Source of the DNA: Lottia gigantea
Lineage: Eukaryota; Mollusca; Gastropoda; Lottiidae
Direction: 5' to 3'
Length of the DNA: 64,000 nt
Assembly (NCBI RefSeq): GCF_000327385.1
Contig: NW_008707797.1
Location: 1,784,739-1,848,738, forward strand
Shown here: positions 12,545 through 23,936 of the stretch, piece after piece
How positions within the stretch are numbered: the first letter of the stretch is position 1
Layout: each line of letters opens with the position of its first letter
Notes under the pieces: generated by a model
The model's database searches: none
Told to the model about the DNA's origin: nothing
Seen by the model: only the letters and a program-made list of their open reading frames with translations
Translations under genes and position numbers: made by a program

Positions 12545-12961
12545 TAAACATATTTTCTTTACGATCAAGTGTTATTGTTTCATATCAAATTTAAGGCCTC
12601 TTATCATATCTGGAGTGTTCGCAACACCAAATCTAACACAATACAGACAACAAATTCCCAAGTGCTCATGGAGAATGGGCACCTGGCCACGTATTCTCGA
12701 AACGATCTTAGCGCTAGGATGTCCTAGAATCAATGTCAGAAGATAAGAATCTAGGACATCCTAGCCCTAAGATTGTTTCGAGAACACGTGGCCAGGACCT
12801 TGTTTTTCAAAAATTCTTTCCATAAATTCAAGCGCAGAGAAATTTGGATCGAAATTCTTATTTCTTGAAAGAAACAAACAGACTGTGGTATATAAAATCT
12901 TTTTTTGACAAAATATATACAACTGTACATCTTACGTAATATATACAACACAATAAACTGT
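12545..12961. other. Tail-to-tail spacer between LINS1 and CACTIN
   Basis: Only 417 bp separate the two stop codons. The first plus-strand AATAAA is at 12952-12957, five bases from the CACTIN stop, so the LINS1 3' end probably overlaps CACTIN. No minus-strand AATAAA is obvious here; the nearest (TTTATT on the plus strand, about 12498) falls inside the LINS1 coding exon. A palindromic element fills 12682-12796. The layout suggests overlapping antisense 3' ends, which is inference. Confidence 0.65.
12682..12796. repeat. Palindromic MITE-like element between convergent genes
   Basis: Arms of 47 bp at 12682-12728 and 12750-12796 are reverse complements with only a few mismatches. The ends are CCTGGCCACGT and ACGTGGCCAGG, and the inner part carries TTCTCGAAACGATCTTAG. 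The loop is about 21 bp. It lies in the 3' UTR space of both LINS1 and CACTIN and would fold in either transcript. There is no coding capacity, so it is a non-autonomous DNA transposon relic or foldback element. Confidence 0.8.
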
Positions 12962-15900
12962 CTATCTTCTATATCGAAAACGTTTAAAATGGAACCATAA
13001 TTGAAATATATTATTCTGAAACTGACAACGGAAACCTCTTTTATACGAATATTCCCATTCTCTGTTTACAACTTTAAACGCAATATCCTGAAAGATAAGA
13101 ATTAAAAATACTTAAGTTCAGAGTTTCTCAGCTGGCCCCACATGCCACTTTATTGATTTATAATAAAAACCTTTCAGCTTCAAGGGGTTTAGCAGTCTCC
13201 AACCCTACAATATGCTTGCTTCGTTCCCTACATGTGTAAGGTCTATGGAGCTGTGGCAATTCCAAACATGATAAGGGGAATTTACAAATAGTTGCACTCA
13301 ATTAAAAATTATGGATATGAGTATAACACTTACTTCATATGGAGCACTAGCACGAAATCTTAATATAGCAAAATCTTTCTCGTTTTCACAGGGTGTCTGA
13401 AATAGAAAAAACATCAACCAAGCTATTATAAACATGAAAAACCTCTTAGATTATCATGAGTCTATCCGACGGACCCAATAAAAGATAAAACATCCAGTAT
13501 CAGGACAATCTATCTAAAGCATTCAACATTTATGAAGGACTTAGATAGTAAACCTATCAAATTCACTGCATAGGAGCTAGAAGACTTCAATGACTCGAAT
13601 ATAAATCTAGTAAGCATAGTATTAAAATGTCCTCAGATATTGACAGTTGAAATTAATGAGATAAAAGAGAGTAAAGCATAATAACTTACTACTGTATATT
13701 CTGGAGTTTTAGCTTTATCTATTAGATCTGGATAGAAGATCTACAACAAAACAAAACAGGTTATTAACTTCATTTTCTATACTACATTTATTTTCTATCA
13801 GTTAGATATTATTAGCAGCCTTAGCGATTGCGATGTCATAAGCCCCAAAATTTTTAGCAAAATTGCAAGAATCAAGGAGCTCTATTGAAATAGGATCGAT
13901 GCTTTCAGAGAAATAAAACTATGTGGTCTAACTTACATTAAATTTATATCCCTGAACAATTTTTGGAGGTGGATTATCAATATCATAATGAGTTTGGTTA
14001 TATTTGTTCCATTCAAAACCCTGAAAAAAATTATAAATAAAGTTTGAAAAGTTTCTACATTGAATTTTAATGTAACTGTAAGAAAGGAATGAAGCTTCAA
14101 TGATAACAAATTCTCTAGGTTACAGTCTTCTATTAAATAATCCCTGATCAACCTTTTATAATCCTTCTTATAAGAAAACTTACCGTGTGGACTCTGTTAA
14201 AGAATCGTGGTTTACGAGGTCGGTATTTATCAGACCATAAGAAAGCCTGGTTGTCCAAAGCTACTTCGACACTGAATGTGGCCTCATCATCATTCATCCC
14301 TTCTCTGGCTTTCTTCTCAAACTCTGTCTCACCATCCAACTGGAAGGAAGGAAAGAGAAATCCACTTAAAAGATAAAAACAACCATTTTGACAAGGATTA
14401 CAACTTGATTTCAGATCTTTTCCACTAGCTGGTCCTTGAATTGACTTTTTGTCATGGATCTTTCTTAGATTAACCATAGCAATTTATAGCTGGATTGACT
14501 TGAAAATGAGAAAAATTTAACTTGTATGTGATTACCAGACTTTCACATACTGACCTGGATTAGAACCCACAACCACCCTTTGTTCGACATAACCAAGCAA
14601 ATGACATCAAATTCTAATGATCAAGCCATCTGTGCTTCAGTCTGTCTATATATATTCAGAAGAACATAATGAGCAAGTGTATTAAATTCTTTAAAACAGA
14701 TTCCAATTCTCACCCTGACTTTACCAGTACTAAGAACTTGACTTCTAGCTAACTGTAGTTTCTGGAGGTCATCAACTGGTTCGTACACTACAGCATCAAT
14801 ATCCAGGTTTGAGGGTTTGATTAGTTTCGGTGAATAACACCCTACTTCATATTCATCTATAAAACTCTGTTCTAGATCAGCTTCTGTTATCAATTCTTCA
14901 CTGGAATAGACAGGATAGGGATTGAACAGAAAATAGTTAACAGATCATAATTGACATTAATGTCAAGTTTTCAACTTCGGCTTCACATGATACCAGCCCT
15001 TTATCCTCTCCCTTTTTCCTCCATATCTCTATCTCTATAGCCCCTTCACTTTTGATAAAACTAAAGTCTAACTTACTCAGATTCTTCTTCAGCCTCGTTA
15101 GCTTCCTCCTGATCTCCATCTTGTTTCTCCTCCTTCACTACAACATTCTCCGTGTTGACTTGTGATGTTGACGGCTGTTGTTCCTCTTCTACTTCCTGTT
15201 TCACCTCAGGTCTACTTTCAGTTTCTGATTGTGATGGTGTTGAAACACGACTAGTACTGTCTTCTTGTTTAACAGGAAATAAAGGGTCTGGCTCTATCCC
15301 TTGCTGTAATGAAAATACACAGTACCAAAAAGTCATGCTTTTTTCTGACATATTCTACTAGGTGATTAGGTGCAACGGGCTCAAATCCTCCTCTTGGTAA
15401 GAATATTCTGATGCCACAGCCAGTGCTTTCGTGAAAACTGTGTATCTACTAATATTTTGGACCCTCTATTTCAACTAACACTAATTTAAAAGAAAATTTA
15501 TTAAAATCAAACTGCATTTATAGATAAAACCTACCTCTCGTTTTAACTCCTGTAGTTTTTGTTTTAAAACATCCTGATGTCGTTCTCTAAGTCTTGTTCG
15601 AGCCGTGTGGGCTGTCAGCTGCTGCAATAATGACTCCCAATAACCTACATGCAAATAAATGTCAGAGGGGTTAACATGGGAAAAGTGTGTAATTGTTTGG
15701 AAGTGACAATAAATTGTGCTCCGCAAGAAAAAAGATCCCTAGTTGGAAATTGAAAGAGTAGGTTTAATATGAAGCTGCCCTGGCAATAAGTTAACTCATT
15801 GCTCACAGCAAGGCATTCAGGTGCTTTTCATTTAATTTACTACTAACAAATCAATGGCGTATTAATGACCTACAACACCAGGCAAACCAAATTAACATCC

Positions 15901-18900
15901 ACTGGTGTCAGCCAGCAACAAAATACAAACTAGAAAATAAAAGAGAAATATTCAGTATTCAGCTTACCAATATCAATGCCTTCACCACCCTCTAGTTTAG
16001 TTTTAATCTGTTTTTCTAGTAATTTTAATTGGTTGGTAGACTTTCCTTTGAACATATCAGCTACTTCTGATGATACAGCTTGATTGATACCTTCTCTTCT
16101 ATCTCCATAATATTCTAATAGGAAATATAATGACATTTTGATTTAGAAAATTTATTTAGTAAAATTGGAGAAAAACTAGAAGAGAAGATAAATATTGTGA
16201 TAATTTTTTCTAGAATTGGTTCAAATATATTCTTTCTCTAATTTCTTCTAGAGATAACTTATTCTATTTTTAAATCAAAGGCCATAATTTCTTGGTTTGG
16301 AACATTGTTATCTCTCTCAGCCAATGACTTTGTTATTCCAAATCATGACATTATAAATATAACAACAATTCAATGTTATTTTCAAATTTTGTTTTGAATT
16401 GTTATGCAAAAAAGAATCTACTTTAACAAACTCACCGCGACTAGAGGTATCTAGTTTACGTAATTTATTCAATTCATCTTGAGTTACTGTGATAATATCT
16501 CTCCAATAGTCAGCGTTCTTGCCCTGCTCTAGTTCTAAATATACTTTAATATCTTCTAATAAATCTTCTAGATCAGTTATAGTTAATCCCTGTATAATAC
16601 AGTAAATATAAGTATATATATTTAGGAAAGTTGAAGCACTTATAAGGTACAGGGATGTAAACAGTTTATAATCAGGTAACTCTCAAAACTATTATTTTAC
16701 TTTGAGATTGTATGAAACCTAATTGGCACTTAAAAAGTAAATCGGTATGAAAATAATTTACTATGAATCTTATATTATGACAAAATATACCTATTTATCT
16801 TATGTTCAAAATGCTCCAAAATTCCAAACAAATCGTTGTATTTTCTCTGATGACTTTTAATAAAACAGTAAAACAAATAATTTTTTTTATAAATATTGAT
16901 ACTTTGTAGGGAACATGGTTGAAAACTGGGTGCTGATCTATCAATATTTGTAAAAGAATTTAAACTGTTCTCAACTTACATTTAAATAGGTATATGGCTC
17001 ATGCATTTCAATAGCTAATTTATCATCTTCAGCACTGATATATTTAGCTAATAAATCTATTGGTTTAGCTGAAAAAATCAGAAATAATAACCATATAGAC
17101 CTTAGTCAGTTGATTATGCTAGAGGAAGGTCAGTTATTTTCTAAACATATACTTAATATTATCTTGTTTATATGGACATATCATATATATACTGGTATAT
17201 ATACTTATTTTCAAATGTTTATATATTTGTAAGTAAAGACATCAAAGAAATTCCGTGTAAATTGACTTTAAAACCACAATAGAAGCACCAGAGTGTTAAA
17301 TGAGTTTAATGACCACAGAACATGTAACTGCCAGTTTTTGTTAAGCTTTATCAATATTTTCAGAAGTGACATTGCTTTTCAAAATGTTGAAATCCTTTCA
17401 AGAAGCGCATTACGAACCTACCTCTTCCATCTTGTATTCTAATCTGTGATCTCATTTTAGCCTGATTTAAATGGAACTGGAATAAAAATTTCAAAATTTA
17501 AGTTTTCAGTATGACTTCTATAAACTAGAAGTTAGTCAGCTGTTTTTGTCATTTATAAAATCGTATTCTATAAGTTCAGATTTTTAATTAAGACTGACTG
17601 TAAAATTCGTAAAGATTCTCATAATCATCAAGAGAAAACTTACACTGTCTTCCTGCAATTCCCATTCTCTATAATATTCAGCCTCTTTATCTCTCTGTAA
17701 CATTTCCTACATAAAAAAATACAATATGATTTAATTTACAAGTTCAGATTAATAATTAGTTAAATGAATTTATAGGAATTGAATTATCTATTCATCAACA
17801 ACTTTACTGACTTAATAATAAGGTATATACTCTTTACCCTTTCTTGATCTCTCTCTTCTAGTTGTTTTTCTCTTTCTTGTCTTCTTTTCTTCACCTTCTC
17901 CAATTCTCTCTAAACAAATTATAGAACAGAAAATAAAAACTGTGTATTTTGTAATTTTGTATATAAAATAGTTGTAAAGCAAAGTTAAAATAGAATTTTT
18001 TAGTAAAGAAAATTGGAAATCAAAGGAAAATTATTTTGAAGCTGGTGCTTAAAGCAACTCCCTTTTTCCTTACCCGATTCTCAGCCATTTTTATTTTGTT
18101 ATGTCTCTGTAACTCTACAGAGGTGATGTCTTTCTTTCCTTCTTTATCCAGTTTTTTACCCCAAACAAACGTGTTCATCAAATGTTCATCACCGAATGGA
18201 TTGTCAGCATTCGAATATCCCTGAAAACATGAATCAATAGTTTTAATACATCAAAGGCATAAAGAAAACCTTGTAACCTTACTCTGCAGCAAGTTTCATT
18301 TACTGCCGTCATTAAACCAAGTCCCTTTATCAATAAATTGATGGGATTGTGGCTCACTTTATCCTAATAGCTTTGTATGTGGCAGTGACTTTTAAAGAGA
18401 TTGTTTAAAGGTTTTCTTCACTTCATATGTGTAACAAGACACTGATCTATTTGTAATAACAAGCACGAAAGCTGCTGATAATTTATAACTTTAACTTAGC
18501 ACTTCTATAATCACAGAAATCACTTAACATAGCATTAGCTTATAGAAGCCATAAATAGCTCTGATTTACACAAAGGACTAGTAAACCGCTTTACATTCCC
18601 AAAAAGATGTTTGTCAAAAGGCACATCCTAAATGATGTAAGTTTTGAATCAAGACTTCATTACTCACCAAGTAATCTTGATCCCATCCCATATCTTCCTT
18701 CCTTTTTCTTTCTTTCAATTCCTAGATAAAATAAAAAAAAATCTAAAATGTTTGCTGAGTCTTATGTTGTTTCGAAATTTTTTTATTTTACTTCAAATAT
18801 CATGTTAAAAAAAGAAAAACAAATGCTACCTTTTTAGCCAATCTTCTGGCCCTTTTTTCTTCTGGTGTCTCAACAGCTTTTAATAATTCCTTTTCTCTTC

Positions 18901-19566
18901 TGAAAACATAAAATATCAAGTTGAAAGTGAGAACAGAAATTCACAAAAAAATAAAATCCTTTCCAAATGTTTTTTTCTTAATCAGTATTGGGCATTCTGT
19001 TCTGTGTCAGTCTATTTCATACAAAATGTGATATACTTTCAGAAGAAAATTCTCGTTATGCAACATATACTGTACAATGAACATAAAATGCAGAATTTAC
19101 AGCATCATTTGCTTTCTCAGGGCTTTTCATTACCTCAGTTCTTCTTTAGTCTTTTCCACCCTTTTCTTTTTACGATCTGGGGAGCTAGATTCACTGCGTC
19201 TTCTGTGATGTTTTTTGGATTTGTGTTTACTGCTTTTATGTTTTGGAGAACGAGATCTACTGGAATCCGAGCTACTTGAATCAGAAGATGACCTAATTAA
19301 CAGAAAGAAACATGTTTAATCACCCGCATAAATGAATTTTATATGGCTGTCCATGCCAGCTTCCAAATAACAAGATACCTTTTTATGTGATGCAAAAATC
19401 TGCCACAAGTTGTCTTATTACATTATTAGGGTTTTTAATTTTATAAGCTAAATTAAGGGGGGTTGCAATGTATTTACCTTCTTCTGTCCTTCTTTCGTTT
19501 ATTGTGTTTTTCAGGTCTATCTCTAGACCTGGATCTATATCTGCTCTTTTTCTTTTCCTTGCCCAT
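12962..19566 (-). CDS. CACTIN: Cactin, spliceosome-associated protein, 19 exons
   Basis: Nuclear protein of the late spliceosome, also tied to NF-kB/Cactus signalling. Exons (high to low): 19566-19478, 19292-19134, 18899-18830, 18721-18668, 18220-18074, 17909-17838, 17706-17644, 17476-17422, 17068-16980, 16589-16436, 16114-15968, 15644-15535, 15303-15077, 14900-14714, 14339-14184, 14020-13937, 13740-13690, 13396-13334, 13087-12962. All phases agree; the product is 700 aa (human 758). Residues 1-80 are Arg/Ser/Lys-rich (MGKEKKKSRYRSRSRDR). A charged helical stretch follows, then the Cactin mid domain from about 237 (AKPIDLLAKYI, YWESLLQQL). An acidic linker lies at about 404-479. The highly conserved C-terminal domain is about 542-700 (WSDKYRPRKPRFFNRVHTG, GFRCQFQNNIFQLWFHFKRF). 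The gene is complete with no odd residue. It is head to head with MRPS30. Confidence 0.98.
14530..14640 (-). repeat. tRNA-derived SINE fragment in CACTIN intron
   Basis: Read on the minus strand it carries a good B box, GGGTTCTAATCC (complement of about 14551-14562), and upstream an A-box-like GATGGCTTGATCATTAG. The spacing is about 60 bp. It lies between exons 14900-14714 and 14339-14184 of CACTIN. It is diverged and non-functional as a tRNA, since no acceptor stem can be drawn. Confidence 0.55.
15350..15440 (+). repeat. tRNA-derived SINE, family B, in CACTIN intron
   Basis: GGTGATTAGGTG, then B-box-like GGGCTCAAATCC, then ATTCTGATGCCACAGCCAGT and GCTTTCGTG. The same order recurs on the minus strand at 28975-29112 (GGCGATTAGGTGGGTTCAAA) and in part at 30330-30405. 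The shared block downstream of the B box (TTCTGATGCCA..GCCAG.GCTT) defines the family. Confidence 0.6.
15690..15790 (+). repeat. SINE-like fragment, family A, in CACTIN intron
   Basis: Contains GTGACAATAAATTGTGCTC and AGATCCCTAGTTGG, in the same order as in the FAN1 intron 6 copy, but no clear GTGCAGAAAAG tail. It is probably a truncated old copy lying between CACTIN exons 16114-15968 and 15644-15535. Confidence 0.45.
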
Positions 19567-19973
19567 TTTCAGACTCAATTATTGAGATCTTGAGATATTT
19601 AATTCAATATTTATTTCGACGAAAAACTAAATTTCGAACGTGGGGAAAAAGTATAAACAAAGTATAGATTGTCCAGACGTAATTTCCATGGAACAAAGAG
19701 AGGAATTTCAGTCTTGACAATCAAGAAGTTACGATGAGACCATTTTAGTTCTTTAAATTAGAGAGTATTTTCAAGGTAAGTAATTCATTGGTCTTGTACA
19801 AAACTACAAAATTTCATTGAAGAACGAAACAATTGTATTAGTCTTTATCCAGCTCTAAAAGATAGAAAATCAAAGAGGAAAGAATTGTTATAAAAAGCAA
19901 CCTCTTAAACTACTAAAAACAATAACCAAAATCTGAAATATAAATCTGCGTTTCATTTGACGTAAATTTAGGA
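19567..19973. promoter_or_regulatory. Compact bidirectional promoter of CACTIN and MRPS30
   Basis: The two start codons are 407 bp apart and point away from each other. Within the gap a textbook donor (TTTTCAAG then GTAAGTAAT, exon end 19775) and an acceptor ending at 19971 (AAATTTAG) suggest a 5' UTR intron of about 196 bp for MRPS30. That leaves about 200 bp (19567-19775) for both transcription starts. No TATA box is evident, as usual for housekeeping pairs. The promoter call comes from layout, the intron call from splice-site quality; neither has transcript support here. Confidence 0.6.
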
Positions 19974-22603
19974 ATGTCCAAAAGCAAGATGGCAGCCTCC
20001 ATAGCATGTAAACAGTTCAGAATATTTCACAGATATAAACACCTTTATCTAGTCAAACCAAGGTTGACATATTCGTCTGCAGCTGATCCAAGACAAAATT
20101 CAAATGAAGAAATTAGTTATCCTCCTGTCAAGCCGAGGTATCCTCCAGGAAACTGGGGAAACTTGAGCGAAAAATTAGCATGGAAAAGACATGATCACAT
20201 GGACAAAGTCAACCAATTGGAAACAGTCAAAGAAAGAATTCAGTATTTGACCAAACCAAAAAGAAAATATAGGAAACTTCCTACATATTTGCGAAAGCCT
20301 AAATTGTTAGAATTTCAAACTTTTATCACGAAAACGCATACGATCGCTGGGTTACCTGAAATTTATAACCAAGTCAAATTGGATCCTGAGCTTCTAAAAC
20401 AAACCAGAGCGTTAATTGAAGAGGAGTTGTTATTGGAATACGATAAACTACATCGATTTAGACAATTTCGCAGTCGTAGACTTGAAGACCATAAGATGAT
20501 TAGAGATATGACATTTGTAAAAAATATGTTGAATCGTCTCATTCCAACATTGTTTAAGCACAATTCTGATTTGATCATGGCACGAGTTGATGAAGATATT
20601 GAAGTCAAGGCATTCTGGGATAGACAATATCAGTTAGATAACGCTGGAGGAAAGTATAATAAAGATCATGATAAAGTTATCATTCAAGATTGGATTCATG
20701 CTAGTTATATCAATGATTATCAAATACGAACGGAATTCCCTCTGCCGGAGGTAAAAATAGCTTTATTAGGTTTACTATAAGGTTAACTACTGGTGTTAAT
20801 GGCAAGGCAGAGCATATTTAACATTCTGGAACATATGGCCAAGAGGCATTCTTCAAATTGGTTTTGTCAACCCAGAATTGCTTTTTGTGATCTATATTAT
20901 ATATATATACCAACAAATGCTTTTAACACTTTGCAGGGCTACAATTTGTACAATTATTTCATGCTATGAGATTAAAAAAAAAAATTTTTCATTTAGTATT
21001 TTGCTGCTTGGGCTTGCAGTAATAAAATGAATTTCTAAAATTTATGGCCCTTCTTCAGTCAGCCATGTATTTGGCATACCACCTTCCCATCATTTTAAAT
21101 GGATATGCATTTACTTTTTTTCAGTTTGTACCATTTGCTGATGCATTGTGTCAAAATGAAGATTTTCCTTCAATACCATATTTTACTACAGGTTTTGGTA
21201 TACCGTTATTGTTATGGGAAACAGATAGAGATGTCACACCAGGTATGATTAATGTCCTGTCACCTAATCACTCAATAAAGGAAAGTTTGTGATGACTTTA
21301 TAAAAATATGACAAGGCCAATAAAGCTTATATATTTATTTATATTAATAATGTGAAGTGGTTTTTACATTAACCCAATAGAGGAAGTTATGCTATATCAG
21401 AATTTAGATCATTAAGTAAATATCTAGATTCTGTTAAATTCTGTATTTTGAATGATTATGAGACATGAGAATAAGTTCTACTTGTCTAACTTCAGTCGGG
21501 AAGCAGGCTGAAAATCGGTCAGTTGTCTGATGATCGTATAGCGTGAAACTCTGAGTAACAACATGTTTTTAGGTTTTGTTTTATTATTTCTGAATGATTA
21601 TTATGTATATTTTAGGTTTTCATTGTGGTGATCCGTGTGAATTTGGTTTAGTCAGTTTCAAAAATAGTACGATATCAAATTCTAATTTGAGGAAATTTAG
21701 CTCTGAAGTGATAGAAGATATGAAATTAGGGTTCGCTGTGGCCAATTCCTTCACTTGGCTGTTAGGACAAGCATATTATCAAGGTAAGCCATCCTTTGTA
21801 CAGTTTGTACCCTTTAGTTACTTGCGACACTCAGATGGGTCGTTCGATTGGTGAGGTCTGGATGTTCAAGACTTATGGAATCAACTGGACGTTCAATGAA
21901 ACAAGAGAATTCAGAACACATTCCTTATACCAAAAAGATAATAGGTGCTGATTATTCAATATGGGATAGAAAAGGAAATAGATAGGCAAATTATGTGACA
22001 TTATTCCGCTTCGATTTGGGGCAGAATTGAAACTGATGGAAGCTGTTCAGAACTTCCCAATTGAGCGCAAACAGAGTAAACAGAGCATTTGATTAGTTGA
22101 ATATTTTTAAAGGTATTTTTCCTCTTAGAATGCACATAAAATTTAACTGAATCATCAGCAAGTTTTAATTAATTTTTTTTCCAGGTTTTCACCATTTATG
22201 TGACATCACTTATCCCTTAGCAACACAAACTGTCCTTACAGACGGCAAAGCATTCTCGTTTTACGCTTATCAACTTAACACCATTGAACTAGGGAAACAG
22301 AACAATTGTAATCCCTACCAGAATATCTGTTGGCATAAGAAGGAACAGAATCTATATGAGAAAGTGGAGGACGGAAAAGTTATTGGTCTTAACGACAATG
22401 TTTGTGAATTGATTCTGAAAGTTTTATTAAGGAAAACACAGAACCGAGGAATCAACATGAAACCCACCCTGCCGTTATCCTATATTGAGATGATTGAAGT
22501 CGAACCTGTGCATATCGGACGTGAAGGGTTGCCCGTCCCAGAGGATGTAAATGAAGGGGGGGAAGAAGAGCCAGCCAAACAAAGTGGAGACTTTGATGTG
22601 TGA
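19974..22603 (+). CDS. MRPS30: Mitochondrial ribosomal protein mL65 (MRPS30), 4 coding exons
   Basis: Large-subunit mitoribosomal protein, historically called S30 or PDCD9. Exons: 19974-20750, 21125-21242, 21616-21783, 22185-22603. Phases fit and give 493 aa (human 439). The N terminus (MAASIACKQFRIFHRYKHL, from the second Met) is basic and without acidic residues, as expected for a mitochondrial targeting peptide. Two starts are possible: ATG at 19974 and an in-frame ATG at 19989 in a stronger context (CAAGATGG). Family landmarks are PRYPPGNW near residue 55, QFVPFADALC in exon 2, LLGQAYYQG at the end of exon 3, and DGKAFSFYAYQLNTIEL plus NICWHK in exon 4. The tail is acidic (EDVNEGGEEEPA). 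Polyadenylation signals AATAAA follow at about 22613 and at 22861-22866. Confidence 0.97.
21516..21570 (+). repeat. Family C repeat head, in MRPS30 intron 3
   Basis: GGTCAGTTGTCTGATGATCG, then GCGTGAAACTCTGAGTAACA. This head block recurs immediately before the 51-bp array at 22921-22972, and on the minus strand near 50880-50925. This copy has the head only, without the 51-bp unit. Confidence 0.7.
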
Positions 22604-23936
22604 ACATTTTGAAATAAAAGAAATTTTGTATGAATTTTTAGCACATCTCTGTACGTTGTTTTATGTGGAAAGAAAGAAGAAAACTGGAATTAATTGGAAA
22701 AGTCATGGCCCTTTTGTGCAAATTCATAGTAAAATACACCTAAACTAATATAGCCATGAACTAAATATTGATGTTAAATTGAGAAATGTCTTGGCAAAGA
22801 ATACTTTAGTTACGCGTGTAGTGAATTCTCTCAATTTATATAAAGAATGAAAGTGTTTAAATAAAGAGTAATGAATTATTTATTACTAATCTAATTCTTA
22901 TATGTATCAGTAGGAACACAGGTCAGTTGTCTGAAGAATGCATCGCGTGAACCTGAGTAACAACAGGTTCTGTTATAGTATTTCTATCTCGCTCTACAAT
23001 TGATGTATTGAGCACTATTTTAACAGTGGTATTTCTATATCGCTCTACAATTGATGTATTGAGCACTATTTTAACAGTGGTATTTCTATATCGCCCTACA
23101 ATTGATGTATTGAGCACTATTTTAACAGTGGTATTTCTATATCGCTCTACAATTGATGTATTGAGCAATATTTTAACAGTGGTATTTCTTTCTCGCTCTA
23201 TAATTGATGTATTGAGCAATATTTTAACAGTGGTATTTCTATATTGCTCTATAATTGATGTATTGAGCAATATTTTAACAGTGGTATTTCTATATTGCTC
23301 TATAATTGATGTATTGAGCACTATTTTAACAGTGAAAATATTTTATTCTTGGACCAAAATTATGTTTTTTTTTCAACAGCAGTTAATAAGACAGCAGTAT
23401 AATAAATCACAGAATATAAATATTATATATTAAAATAGATAACAAACTTACTATAACAAATATACTAAAAATAATGCTGGTTGGTTCAAGTTATCACAGA
23501 ATAATCACAGAAATCTAAATATTAAAATATATTTTACAATTCAGAGCACTTGCTTCATGGGAAACCTGCTGCGGACGTTGCACTCAAGCTTAACATCATC
23601 CAAGTATCCTGAACAGATCTCAGAGCTGTATAATTAGGACACCTACCAGGACATGGTTGGCAAAACCCTACCAATATTAACAAAGTGACCACAAGATCAG
23701 ATTTCAAACTCTTATATACAAAATTAAGTGTTTATTCCATTCACACATCTTAAAGACACAATCATATTGTCCAATAGTGAAAACTGAACAAATGTTACGC
23801 CATTCTCGATCACTTTTTTCCTCAATTTAGCTGAGAAGATATAAAGTTAATGGTATATTTCTGAAAATCATCACAAACATCTGTAGAAATCTAGAAGCTC
23901 TATATTATTATAGTATATAAGACCAACACCACTATT
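22604..23936. other. Tail-to-tail spacer between MRPS30 and CCDC87
   Basis: Contains the MRPS30 3' UTR (AATAAA 22861-22866), the family C repeat with its 51-bp array (22921-23334), an AT-rich stretch (23335-23560) and the CCDC87 3' UTR. A minus-strand AATAAA (TTTATT at 23731-23736) lies about 200 bp past the CCDC87 stop. The open frames on both strands of 22923-23433 are products of the in-frame 51-bp repeat and are not genes. Confidence 0.75.
22921..23334 (+). repeat. Family C element with seven tandem 51-bp units
   Basis: A head block (GTCAGTTGTCTGAAGAATGC, GCGTGAACCTGAGTAACAAC) is followed by seven 51-bp units from 22978 to 23334. Each unit reads GTATTTCTAT..CGCTCTACAATTGATG..ATTGAGCA.TATTTTAACAGTG with a few substitutions. 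Because 51 is divisible by three, long open frames arise on both strands. A diverged copy on the minus strand at about 50831-50925 has the same head followed by one unit, so the unit belongs to a dispersed element and was amplified here. The structure (conserved head plus variable tandem core) is like non-autonomous Helitron or pearl-type elements; class is inference. Confidence 0.75.

Noticed and set aside
22923-23433. Long open frames on both strands across the 51-bp array
   Set aside because: Unit length is a multiple of three, so open frames arise automatically; the translations are pure repeats.
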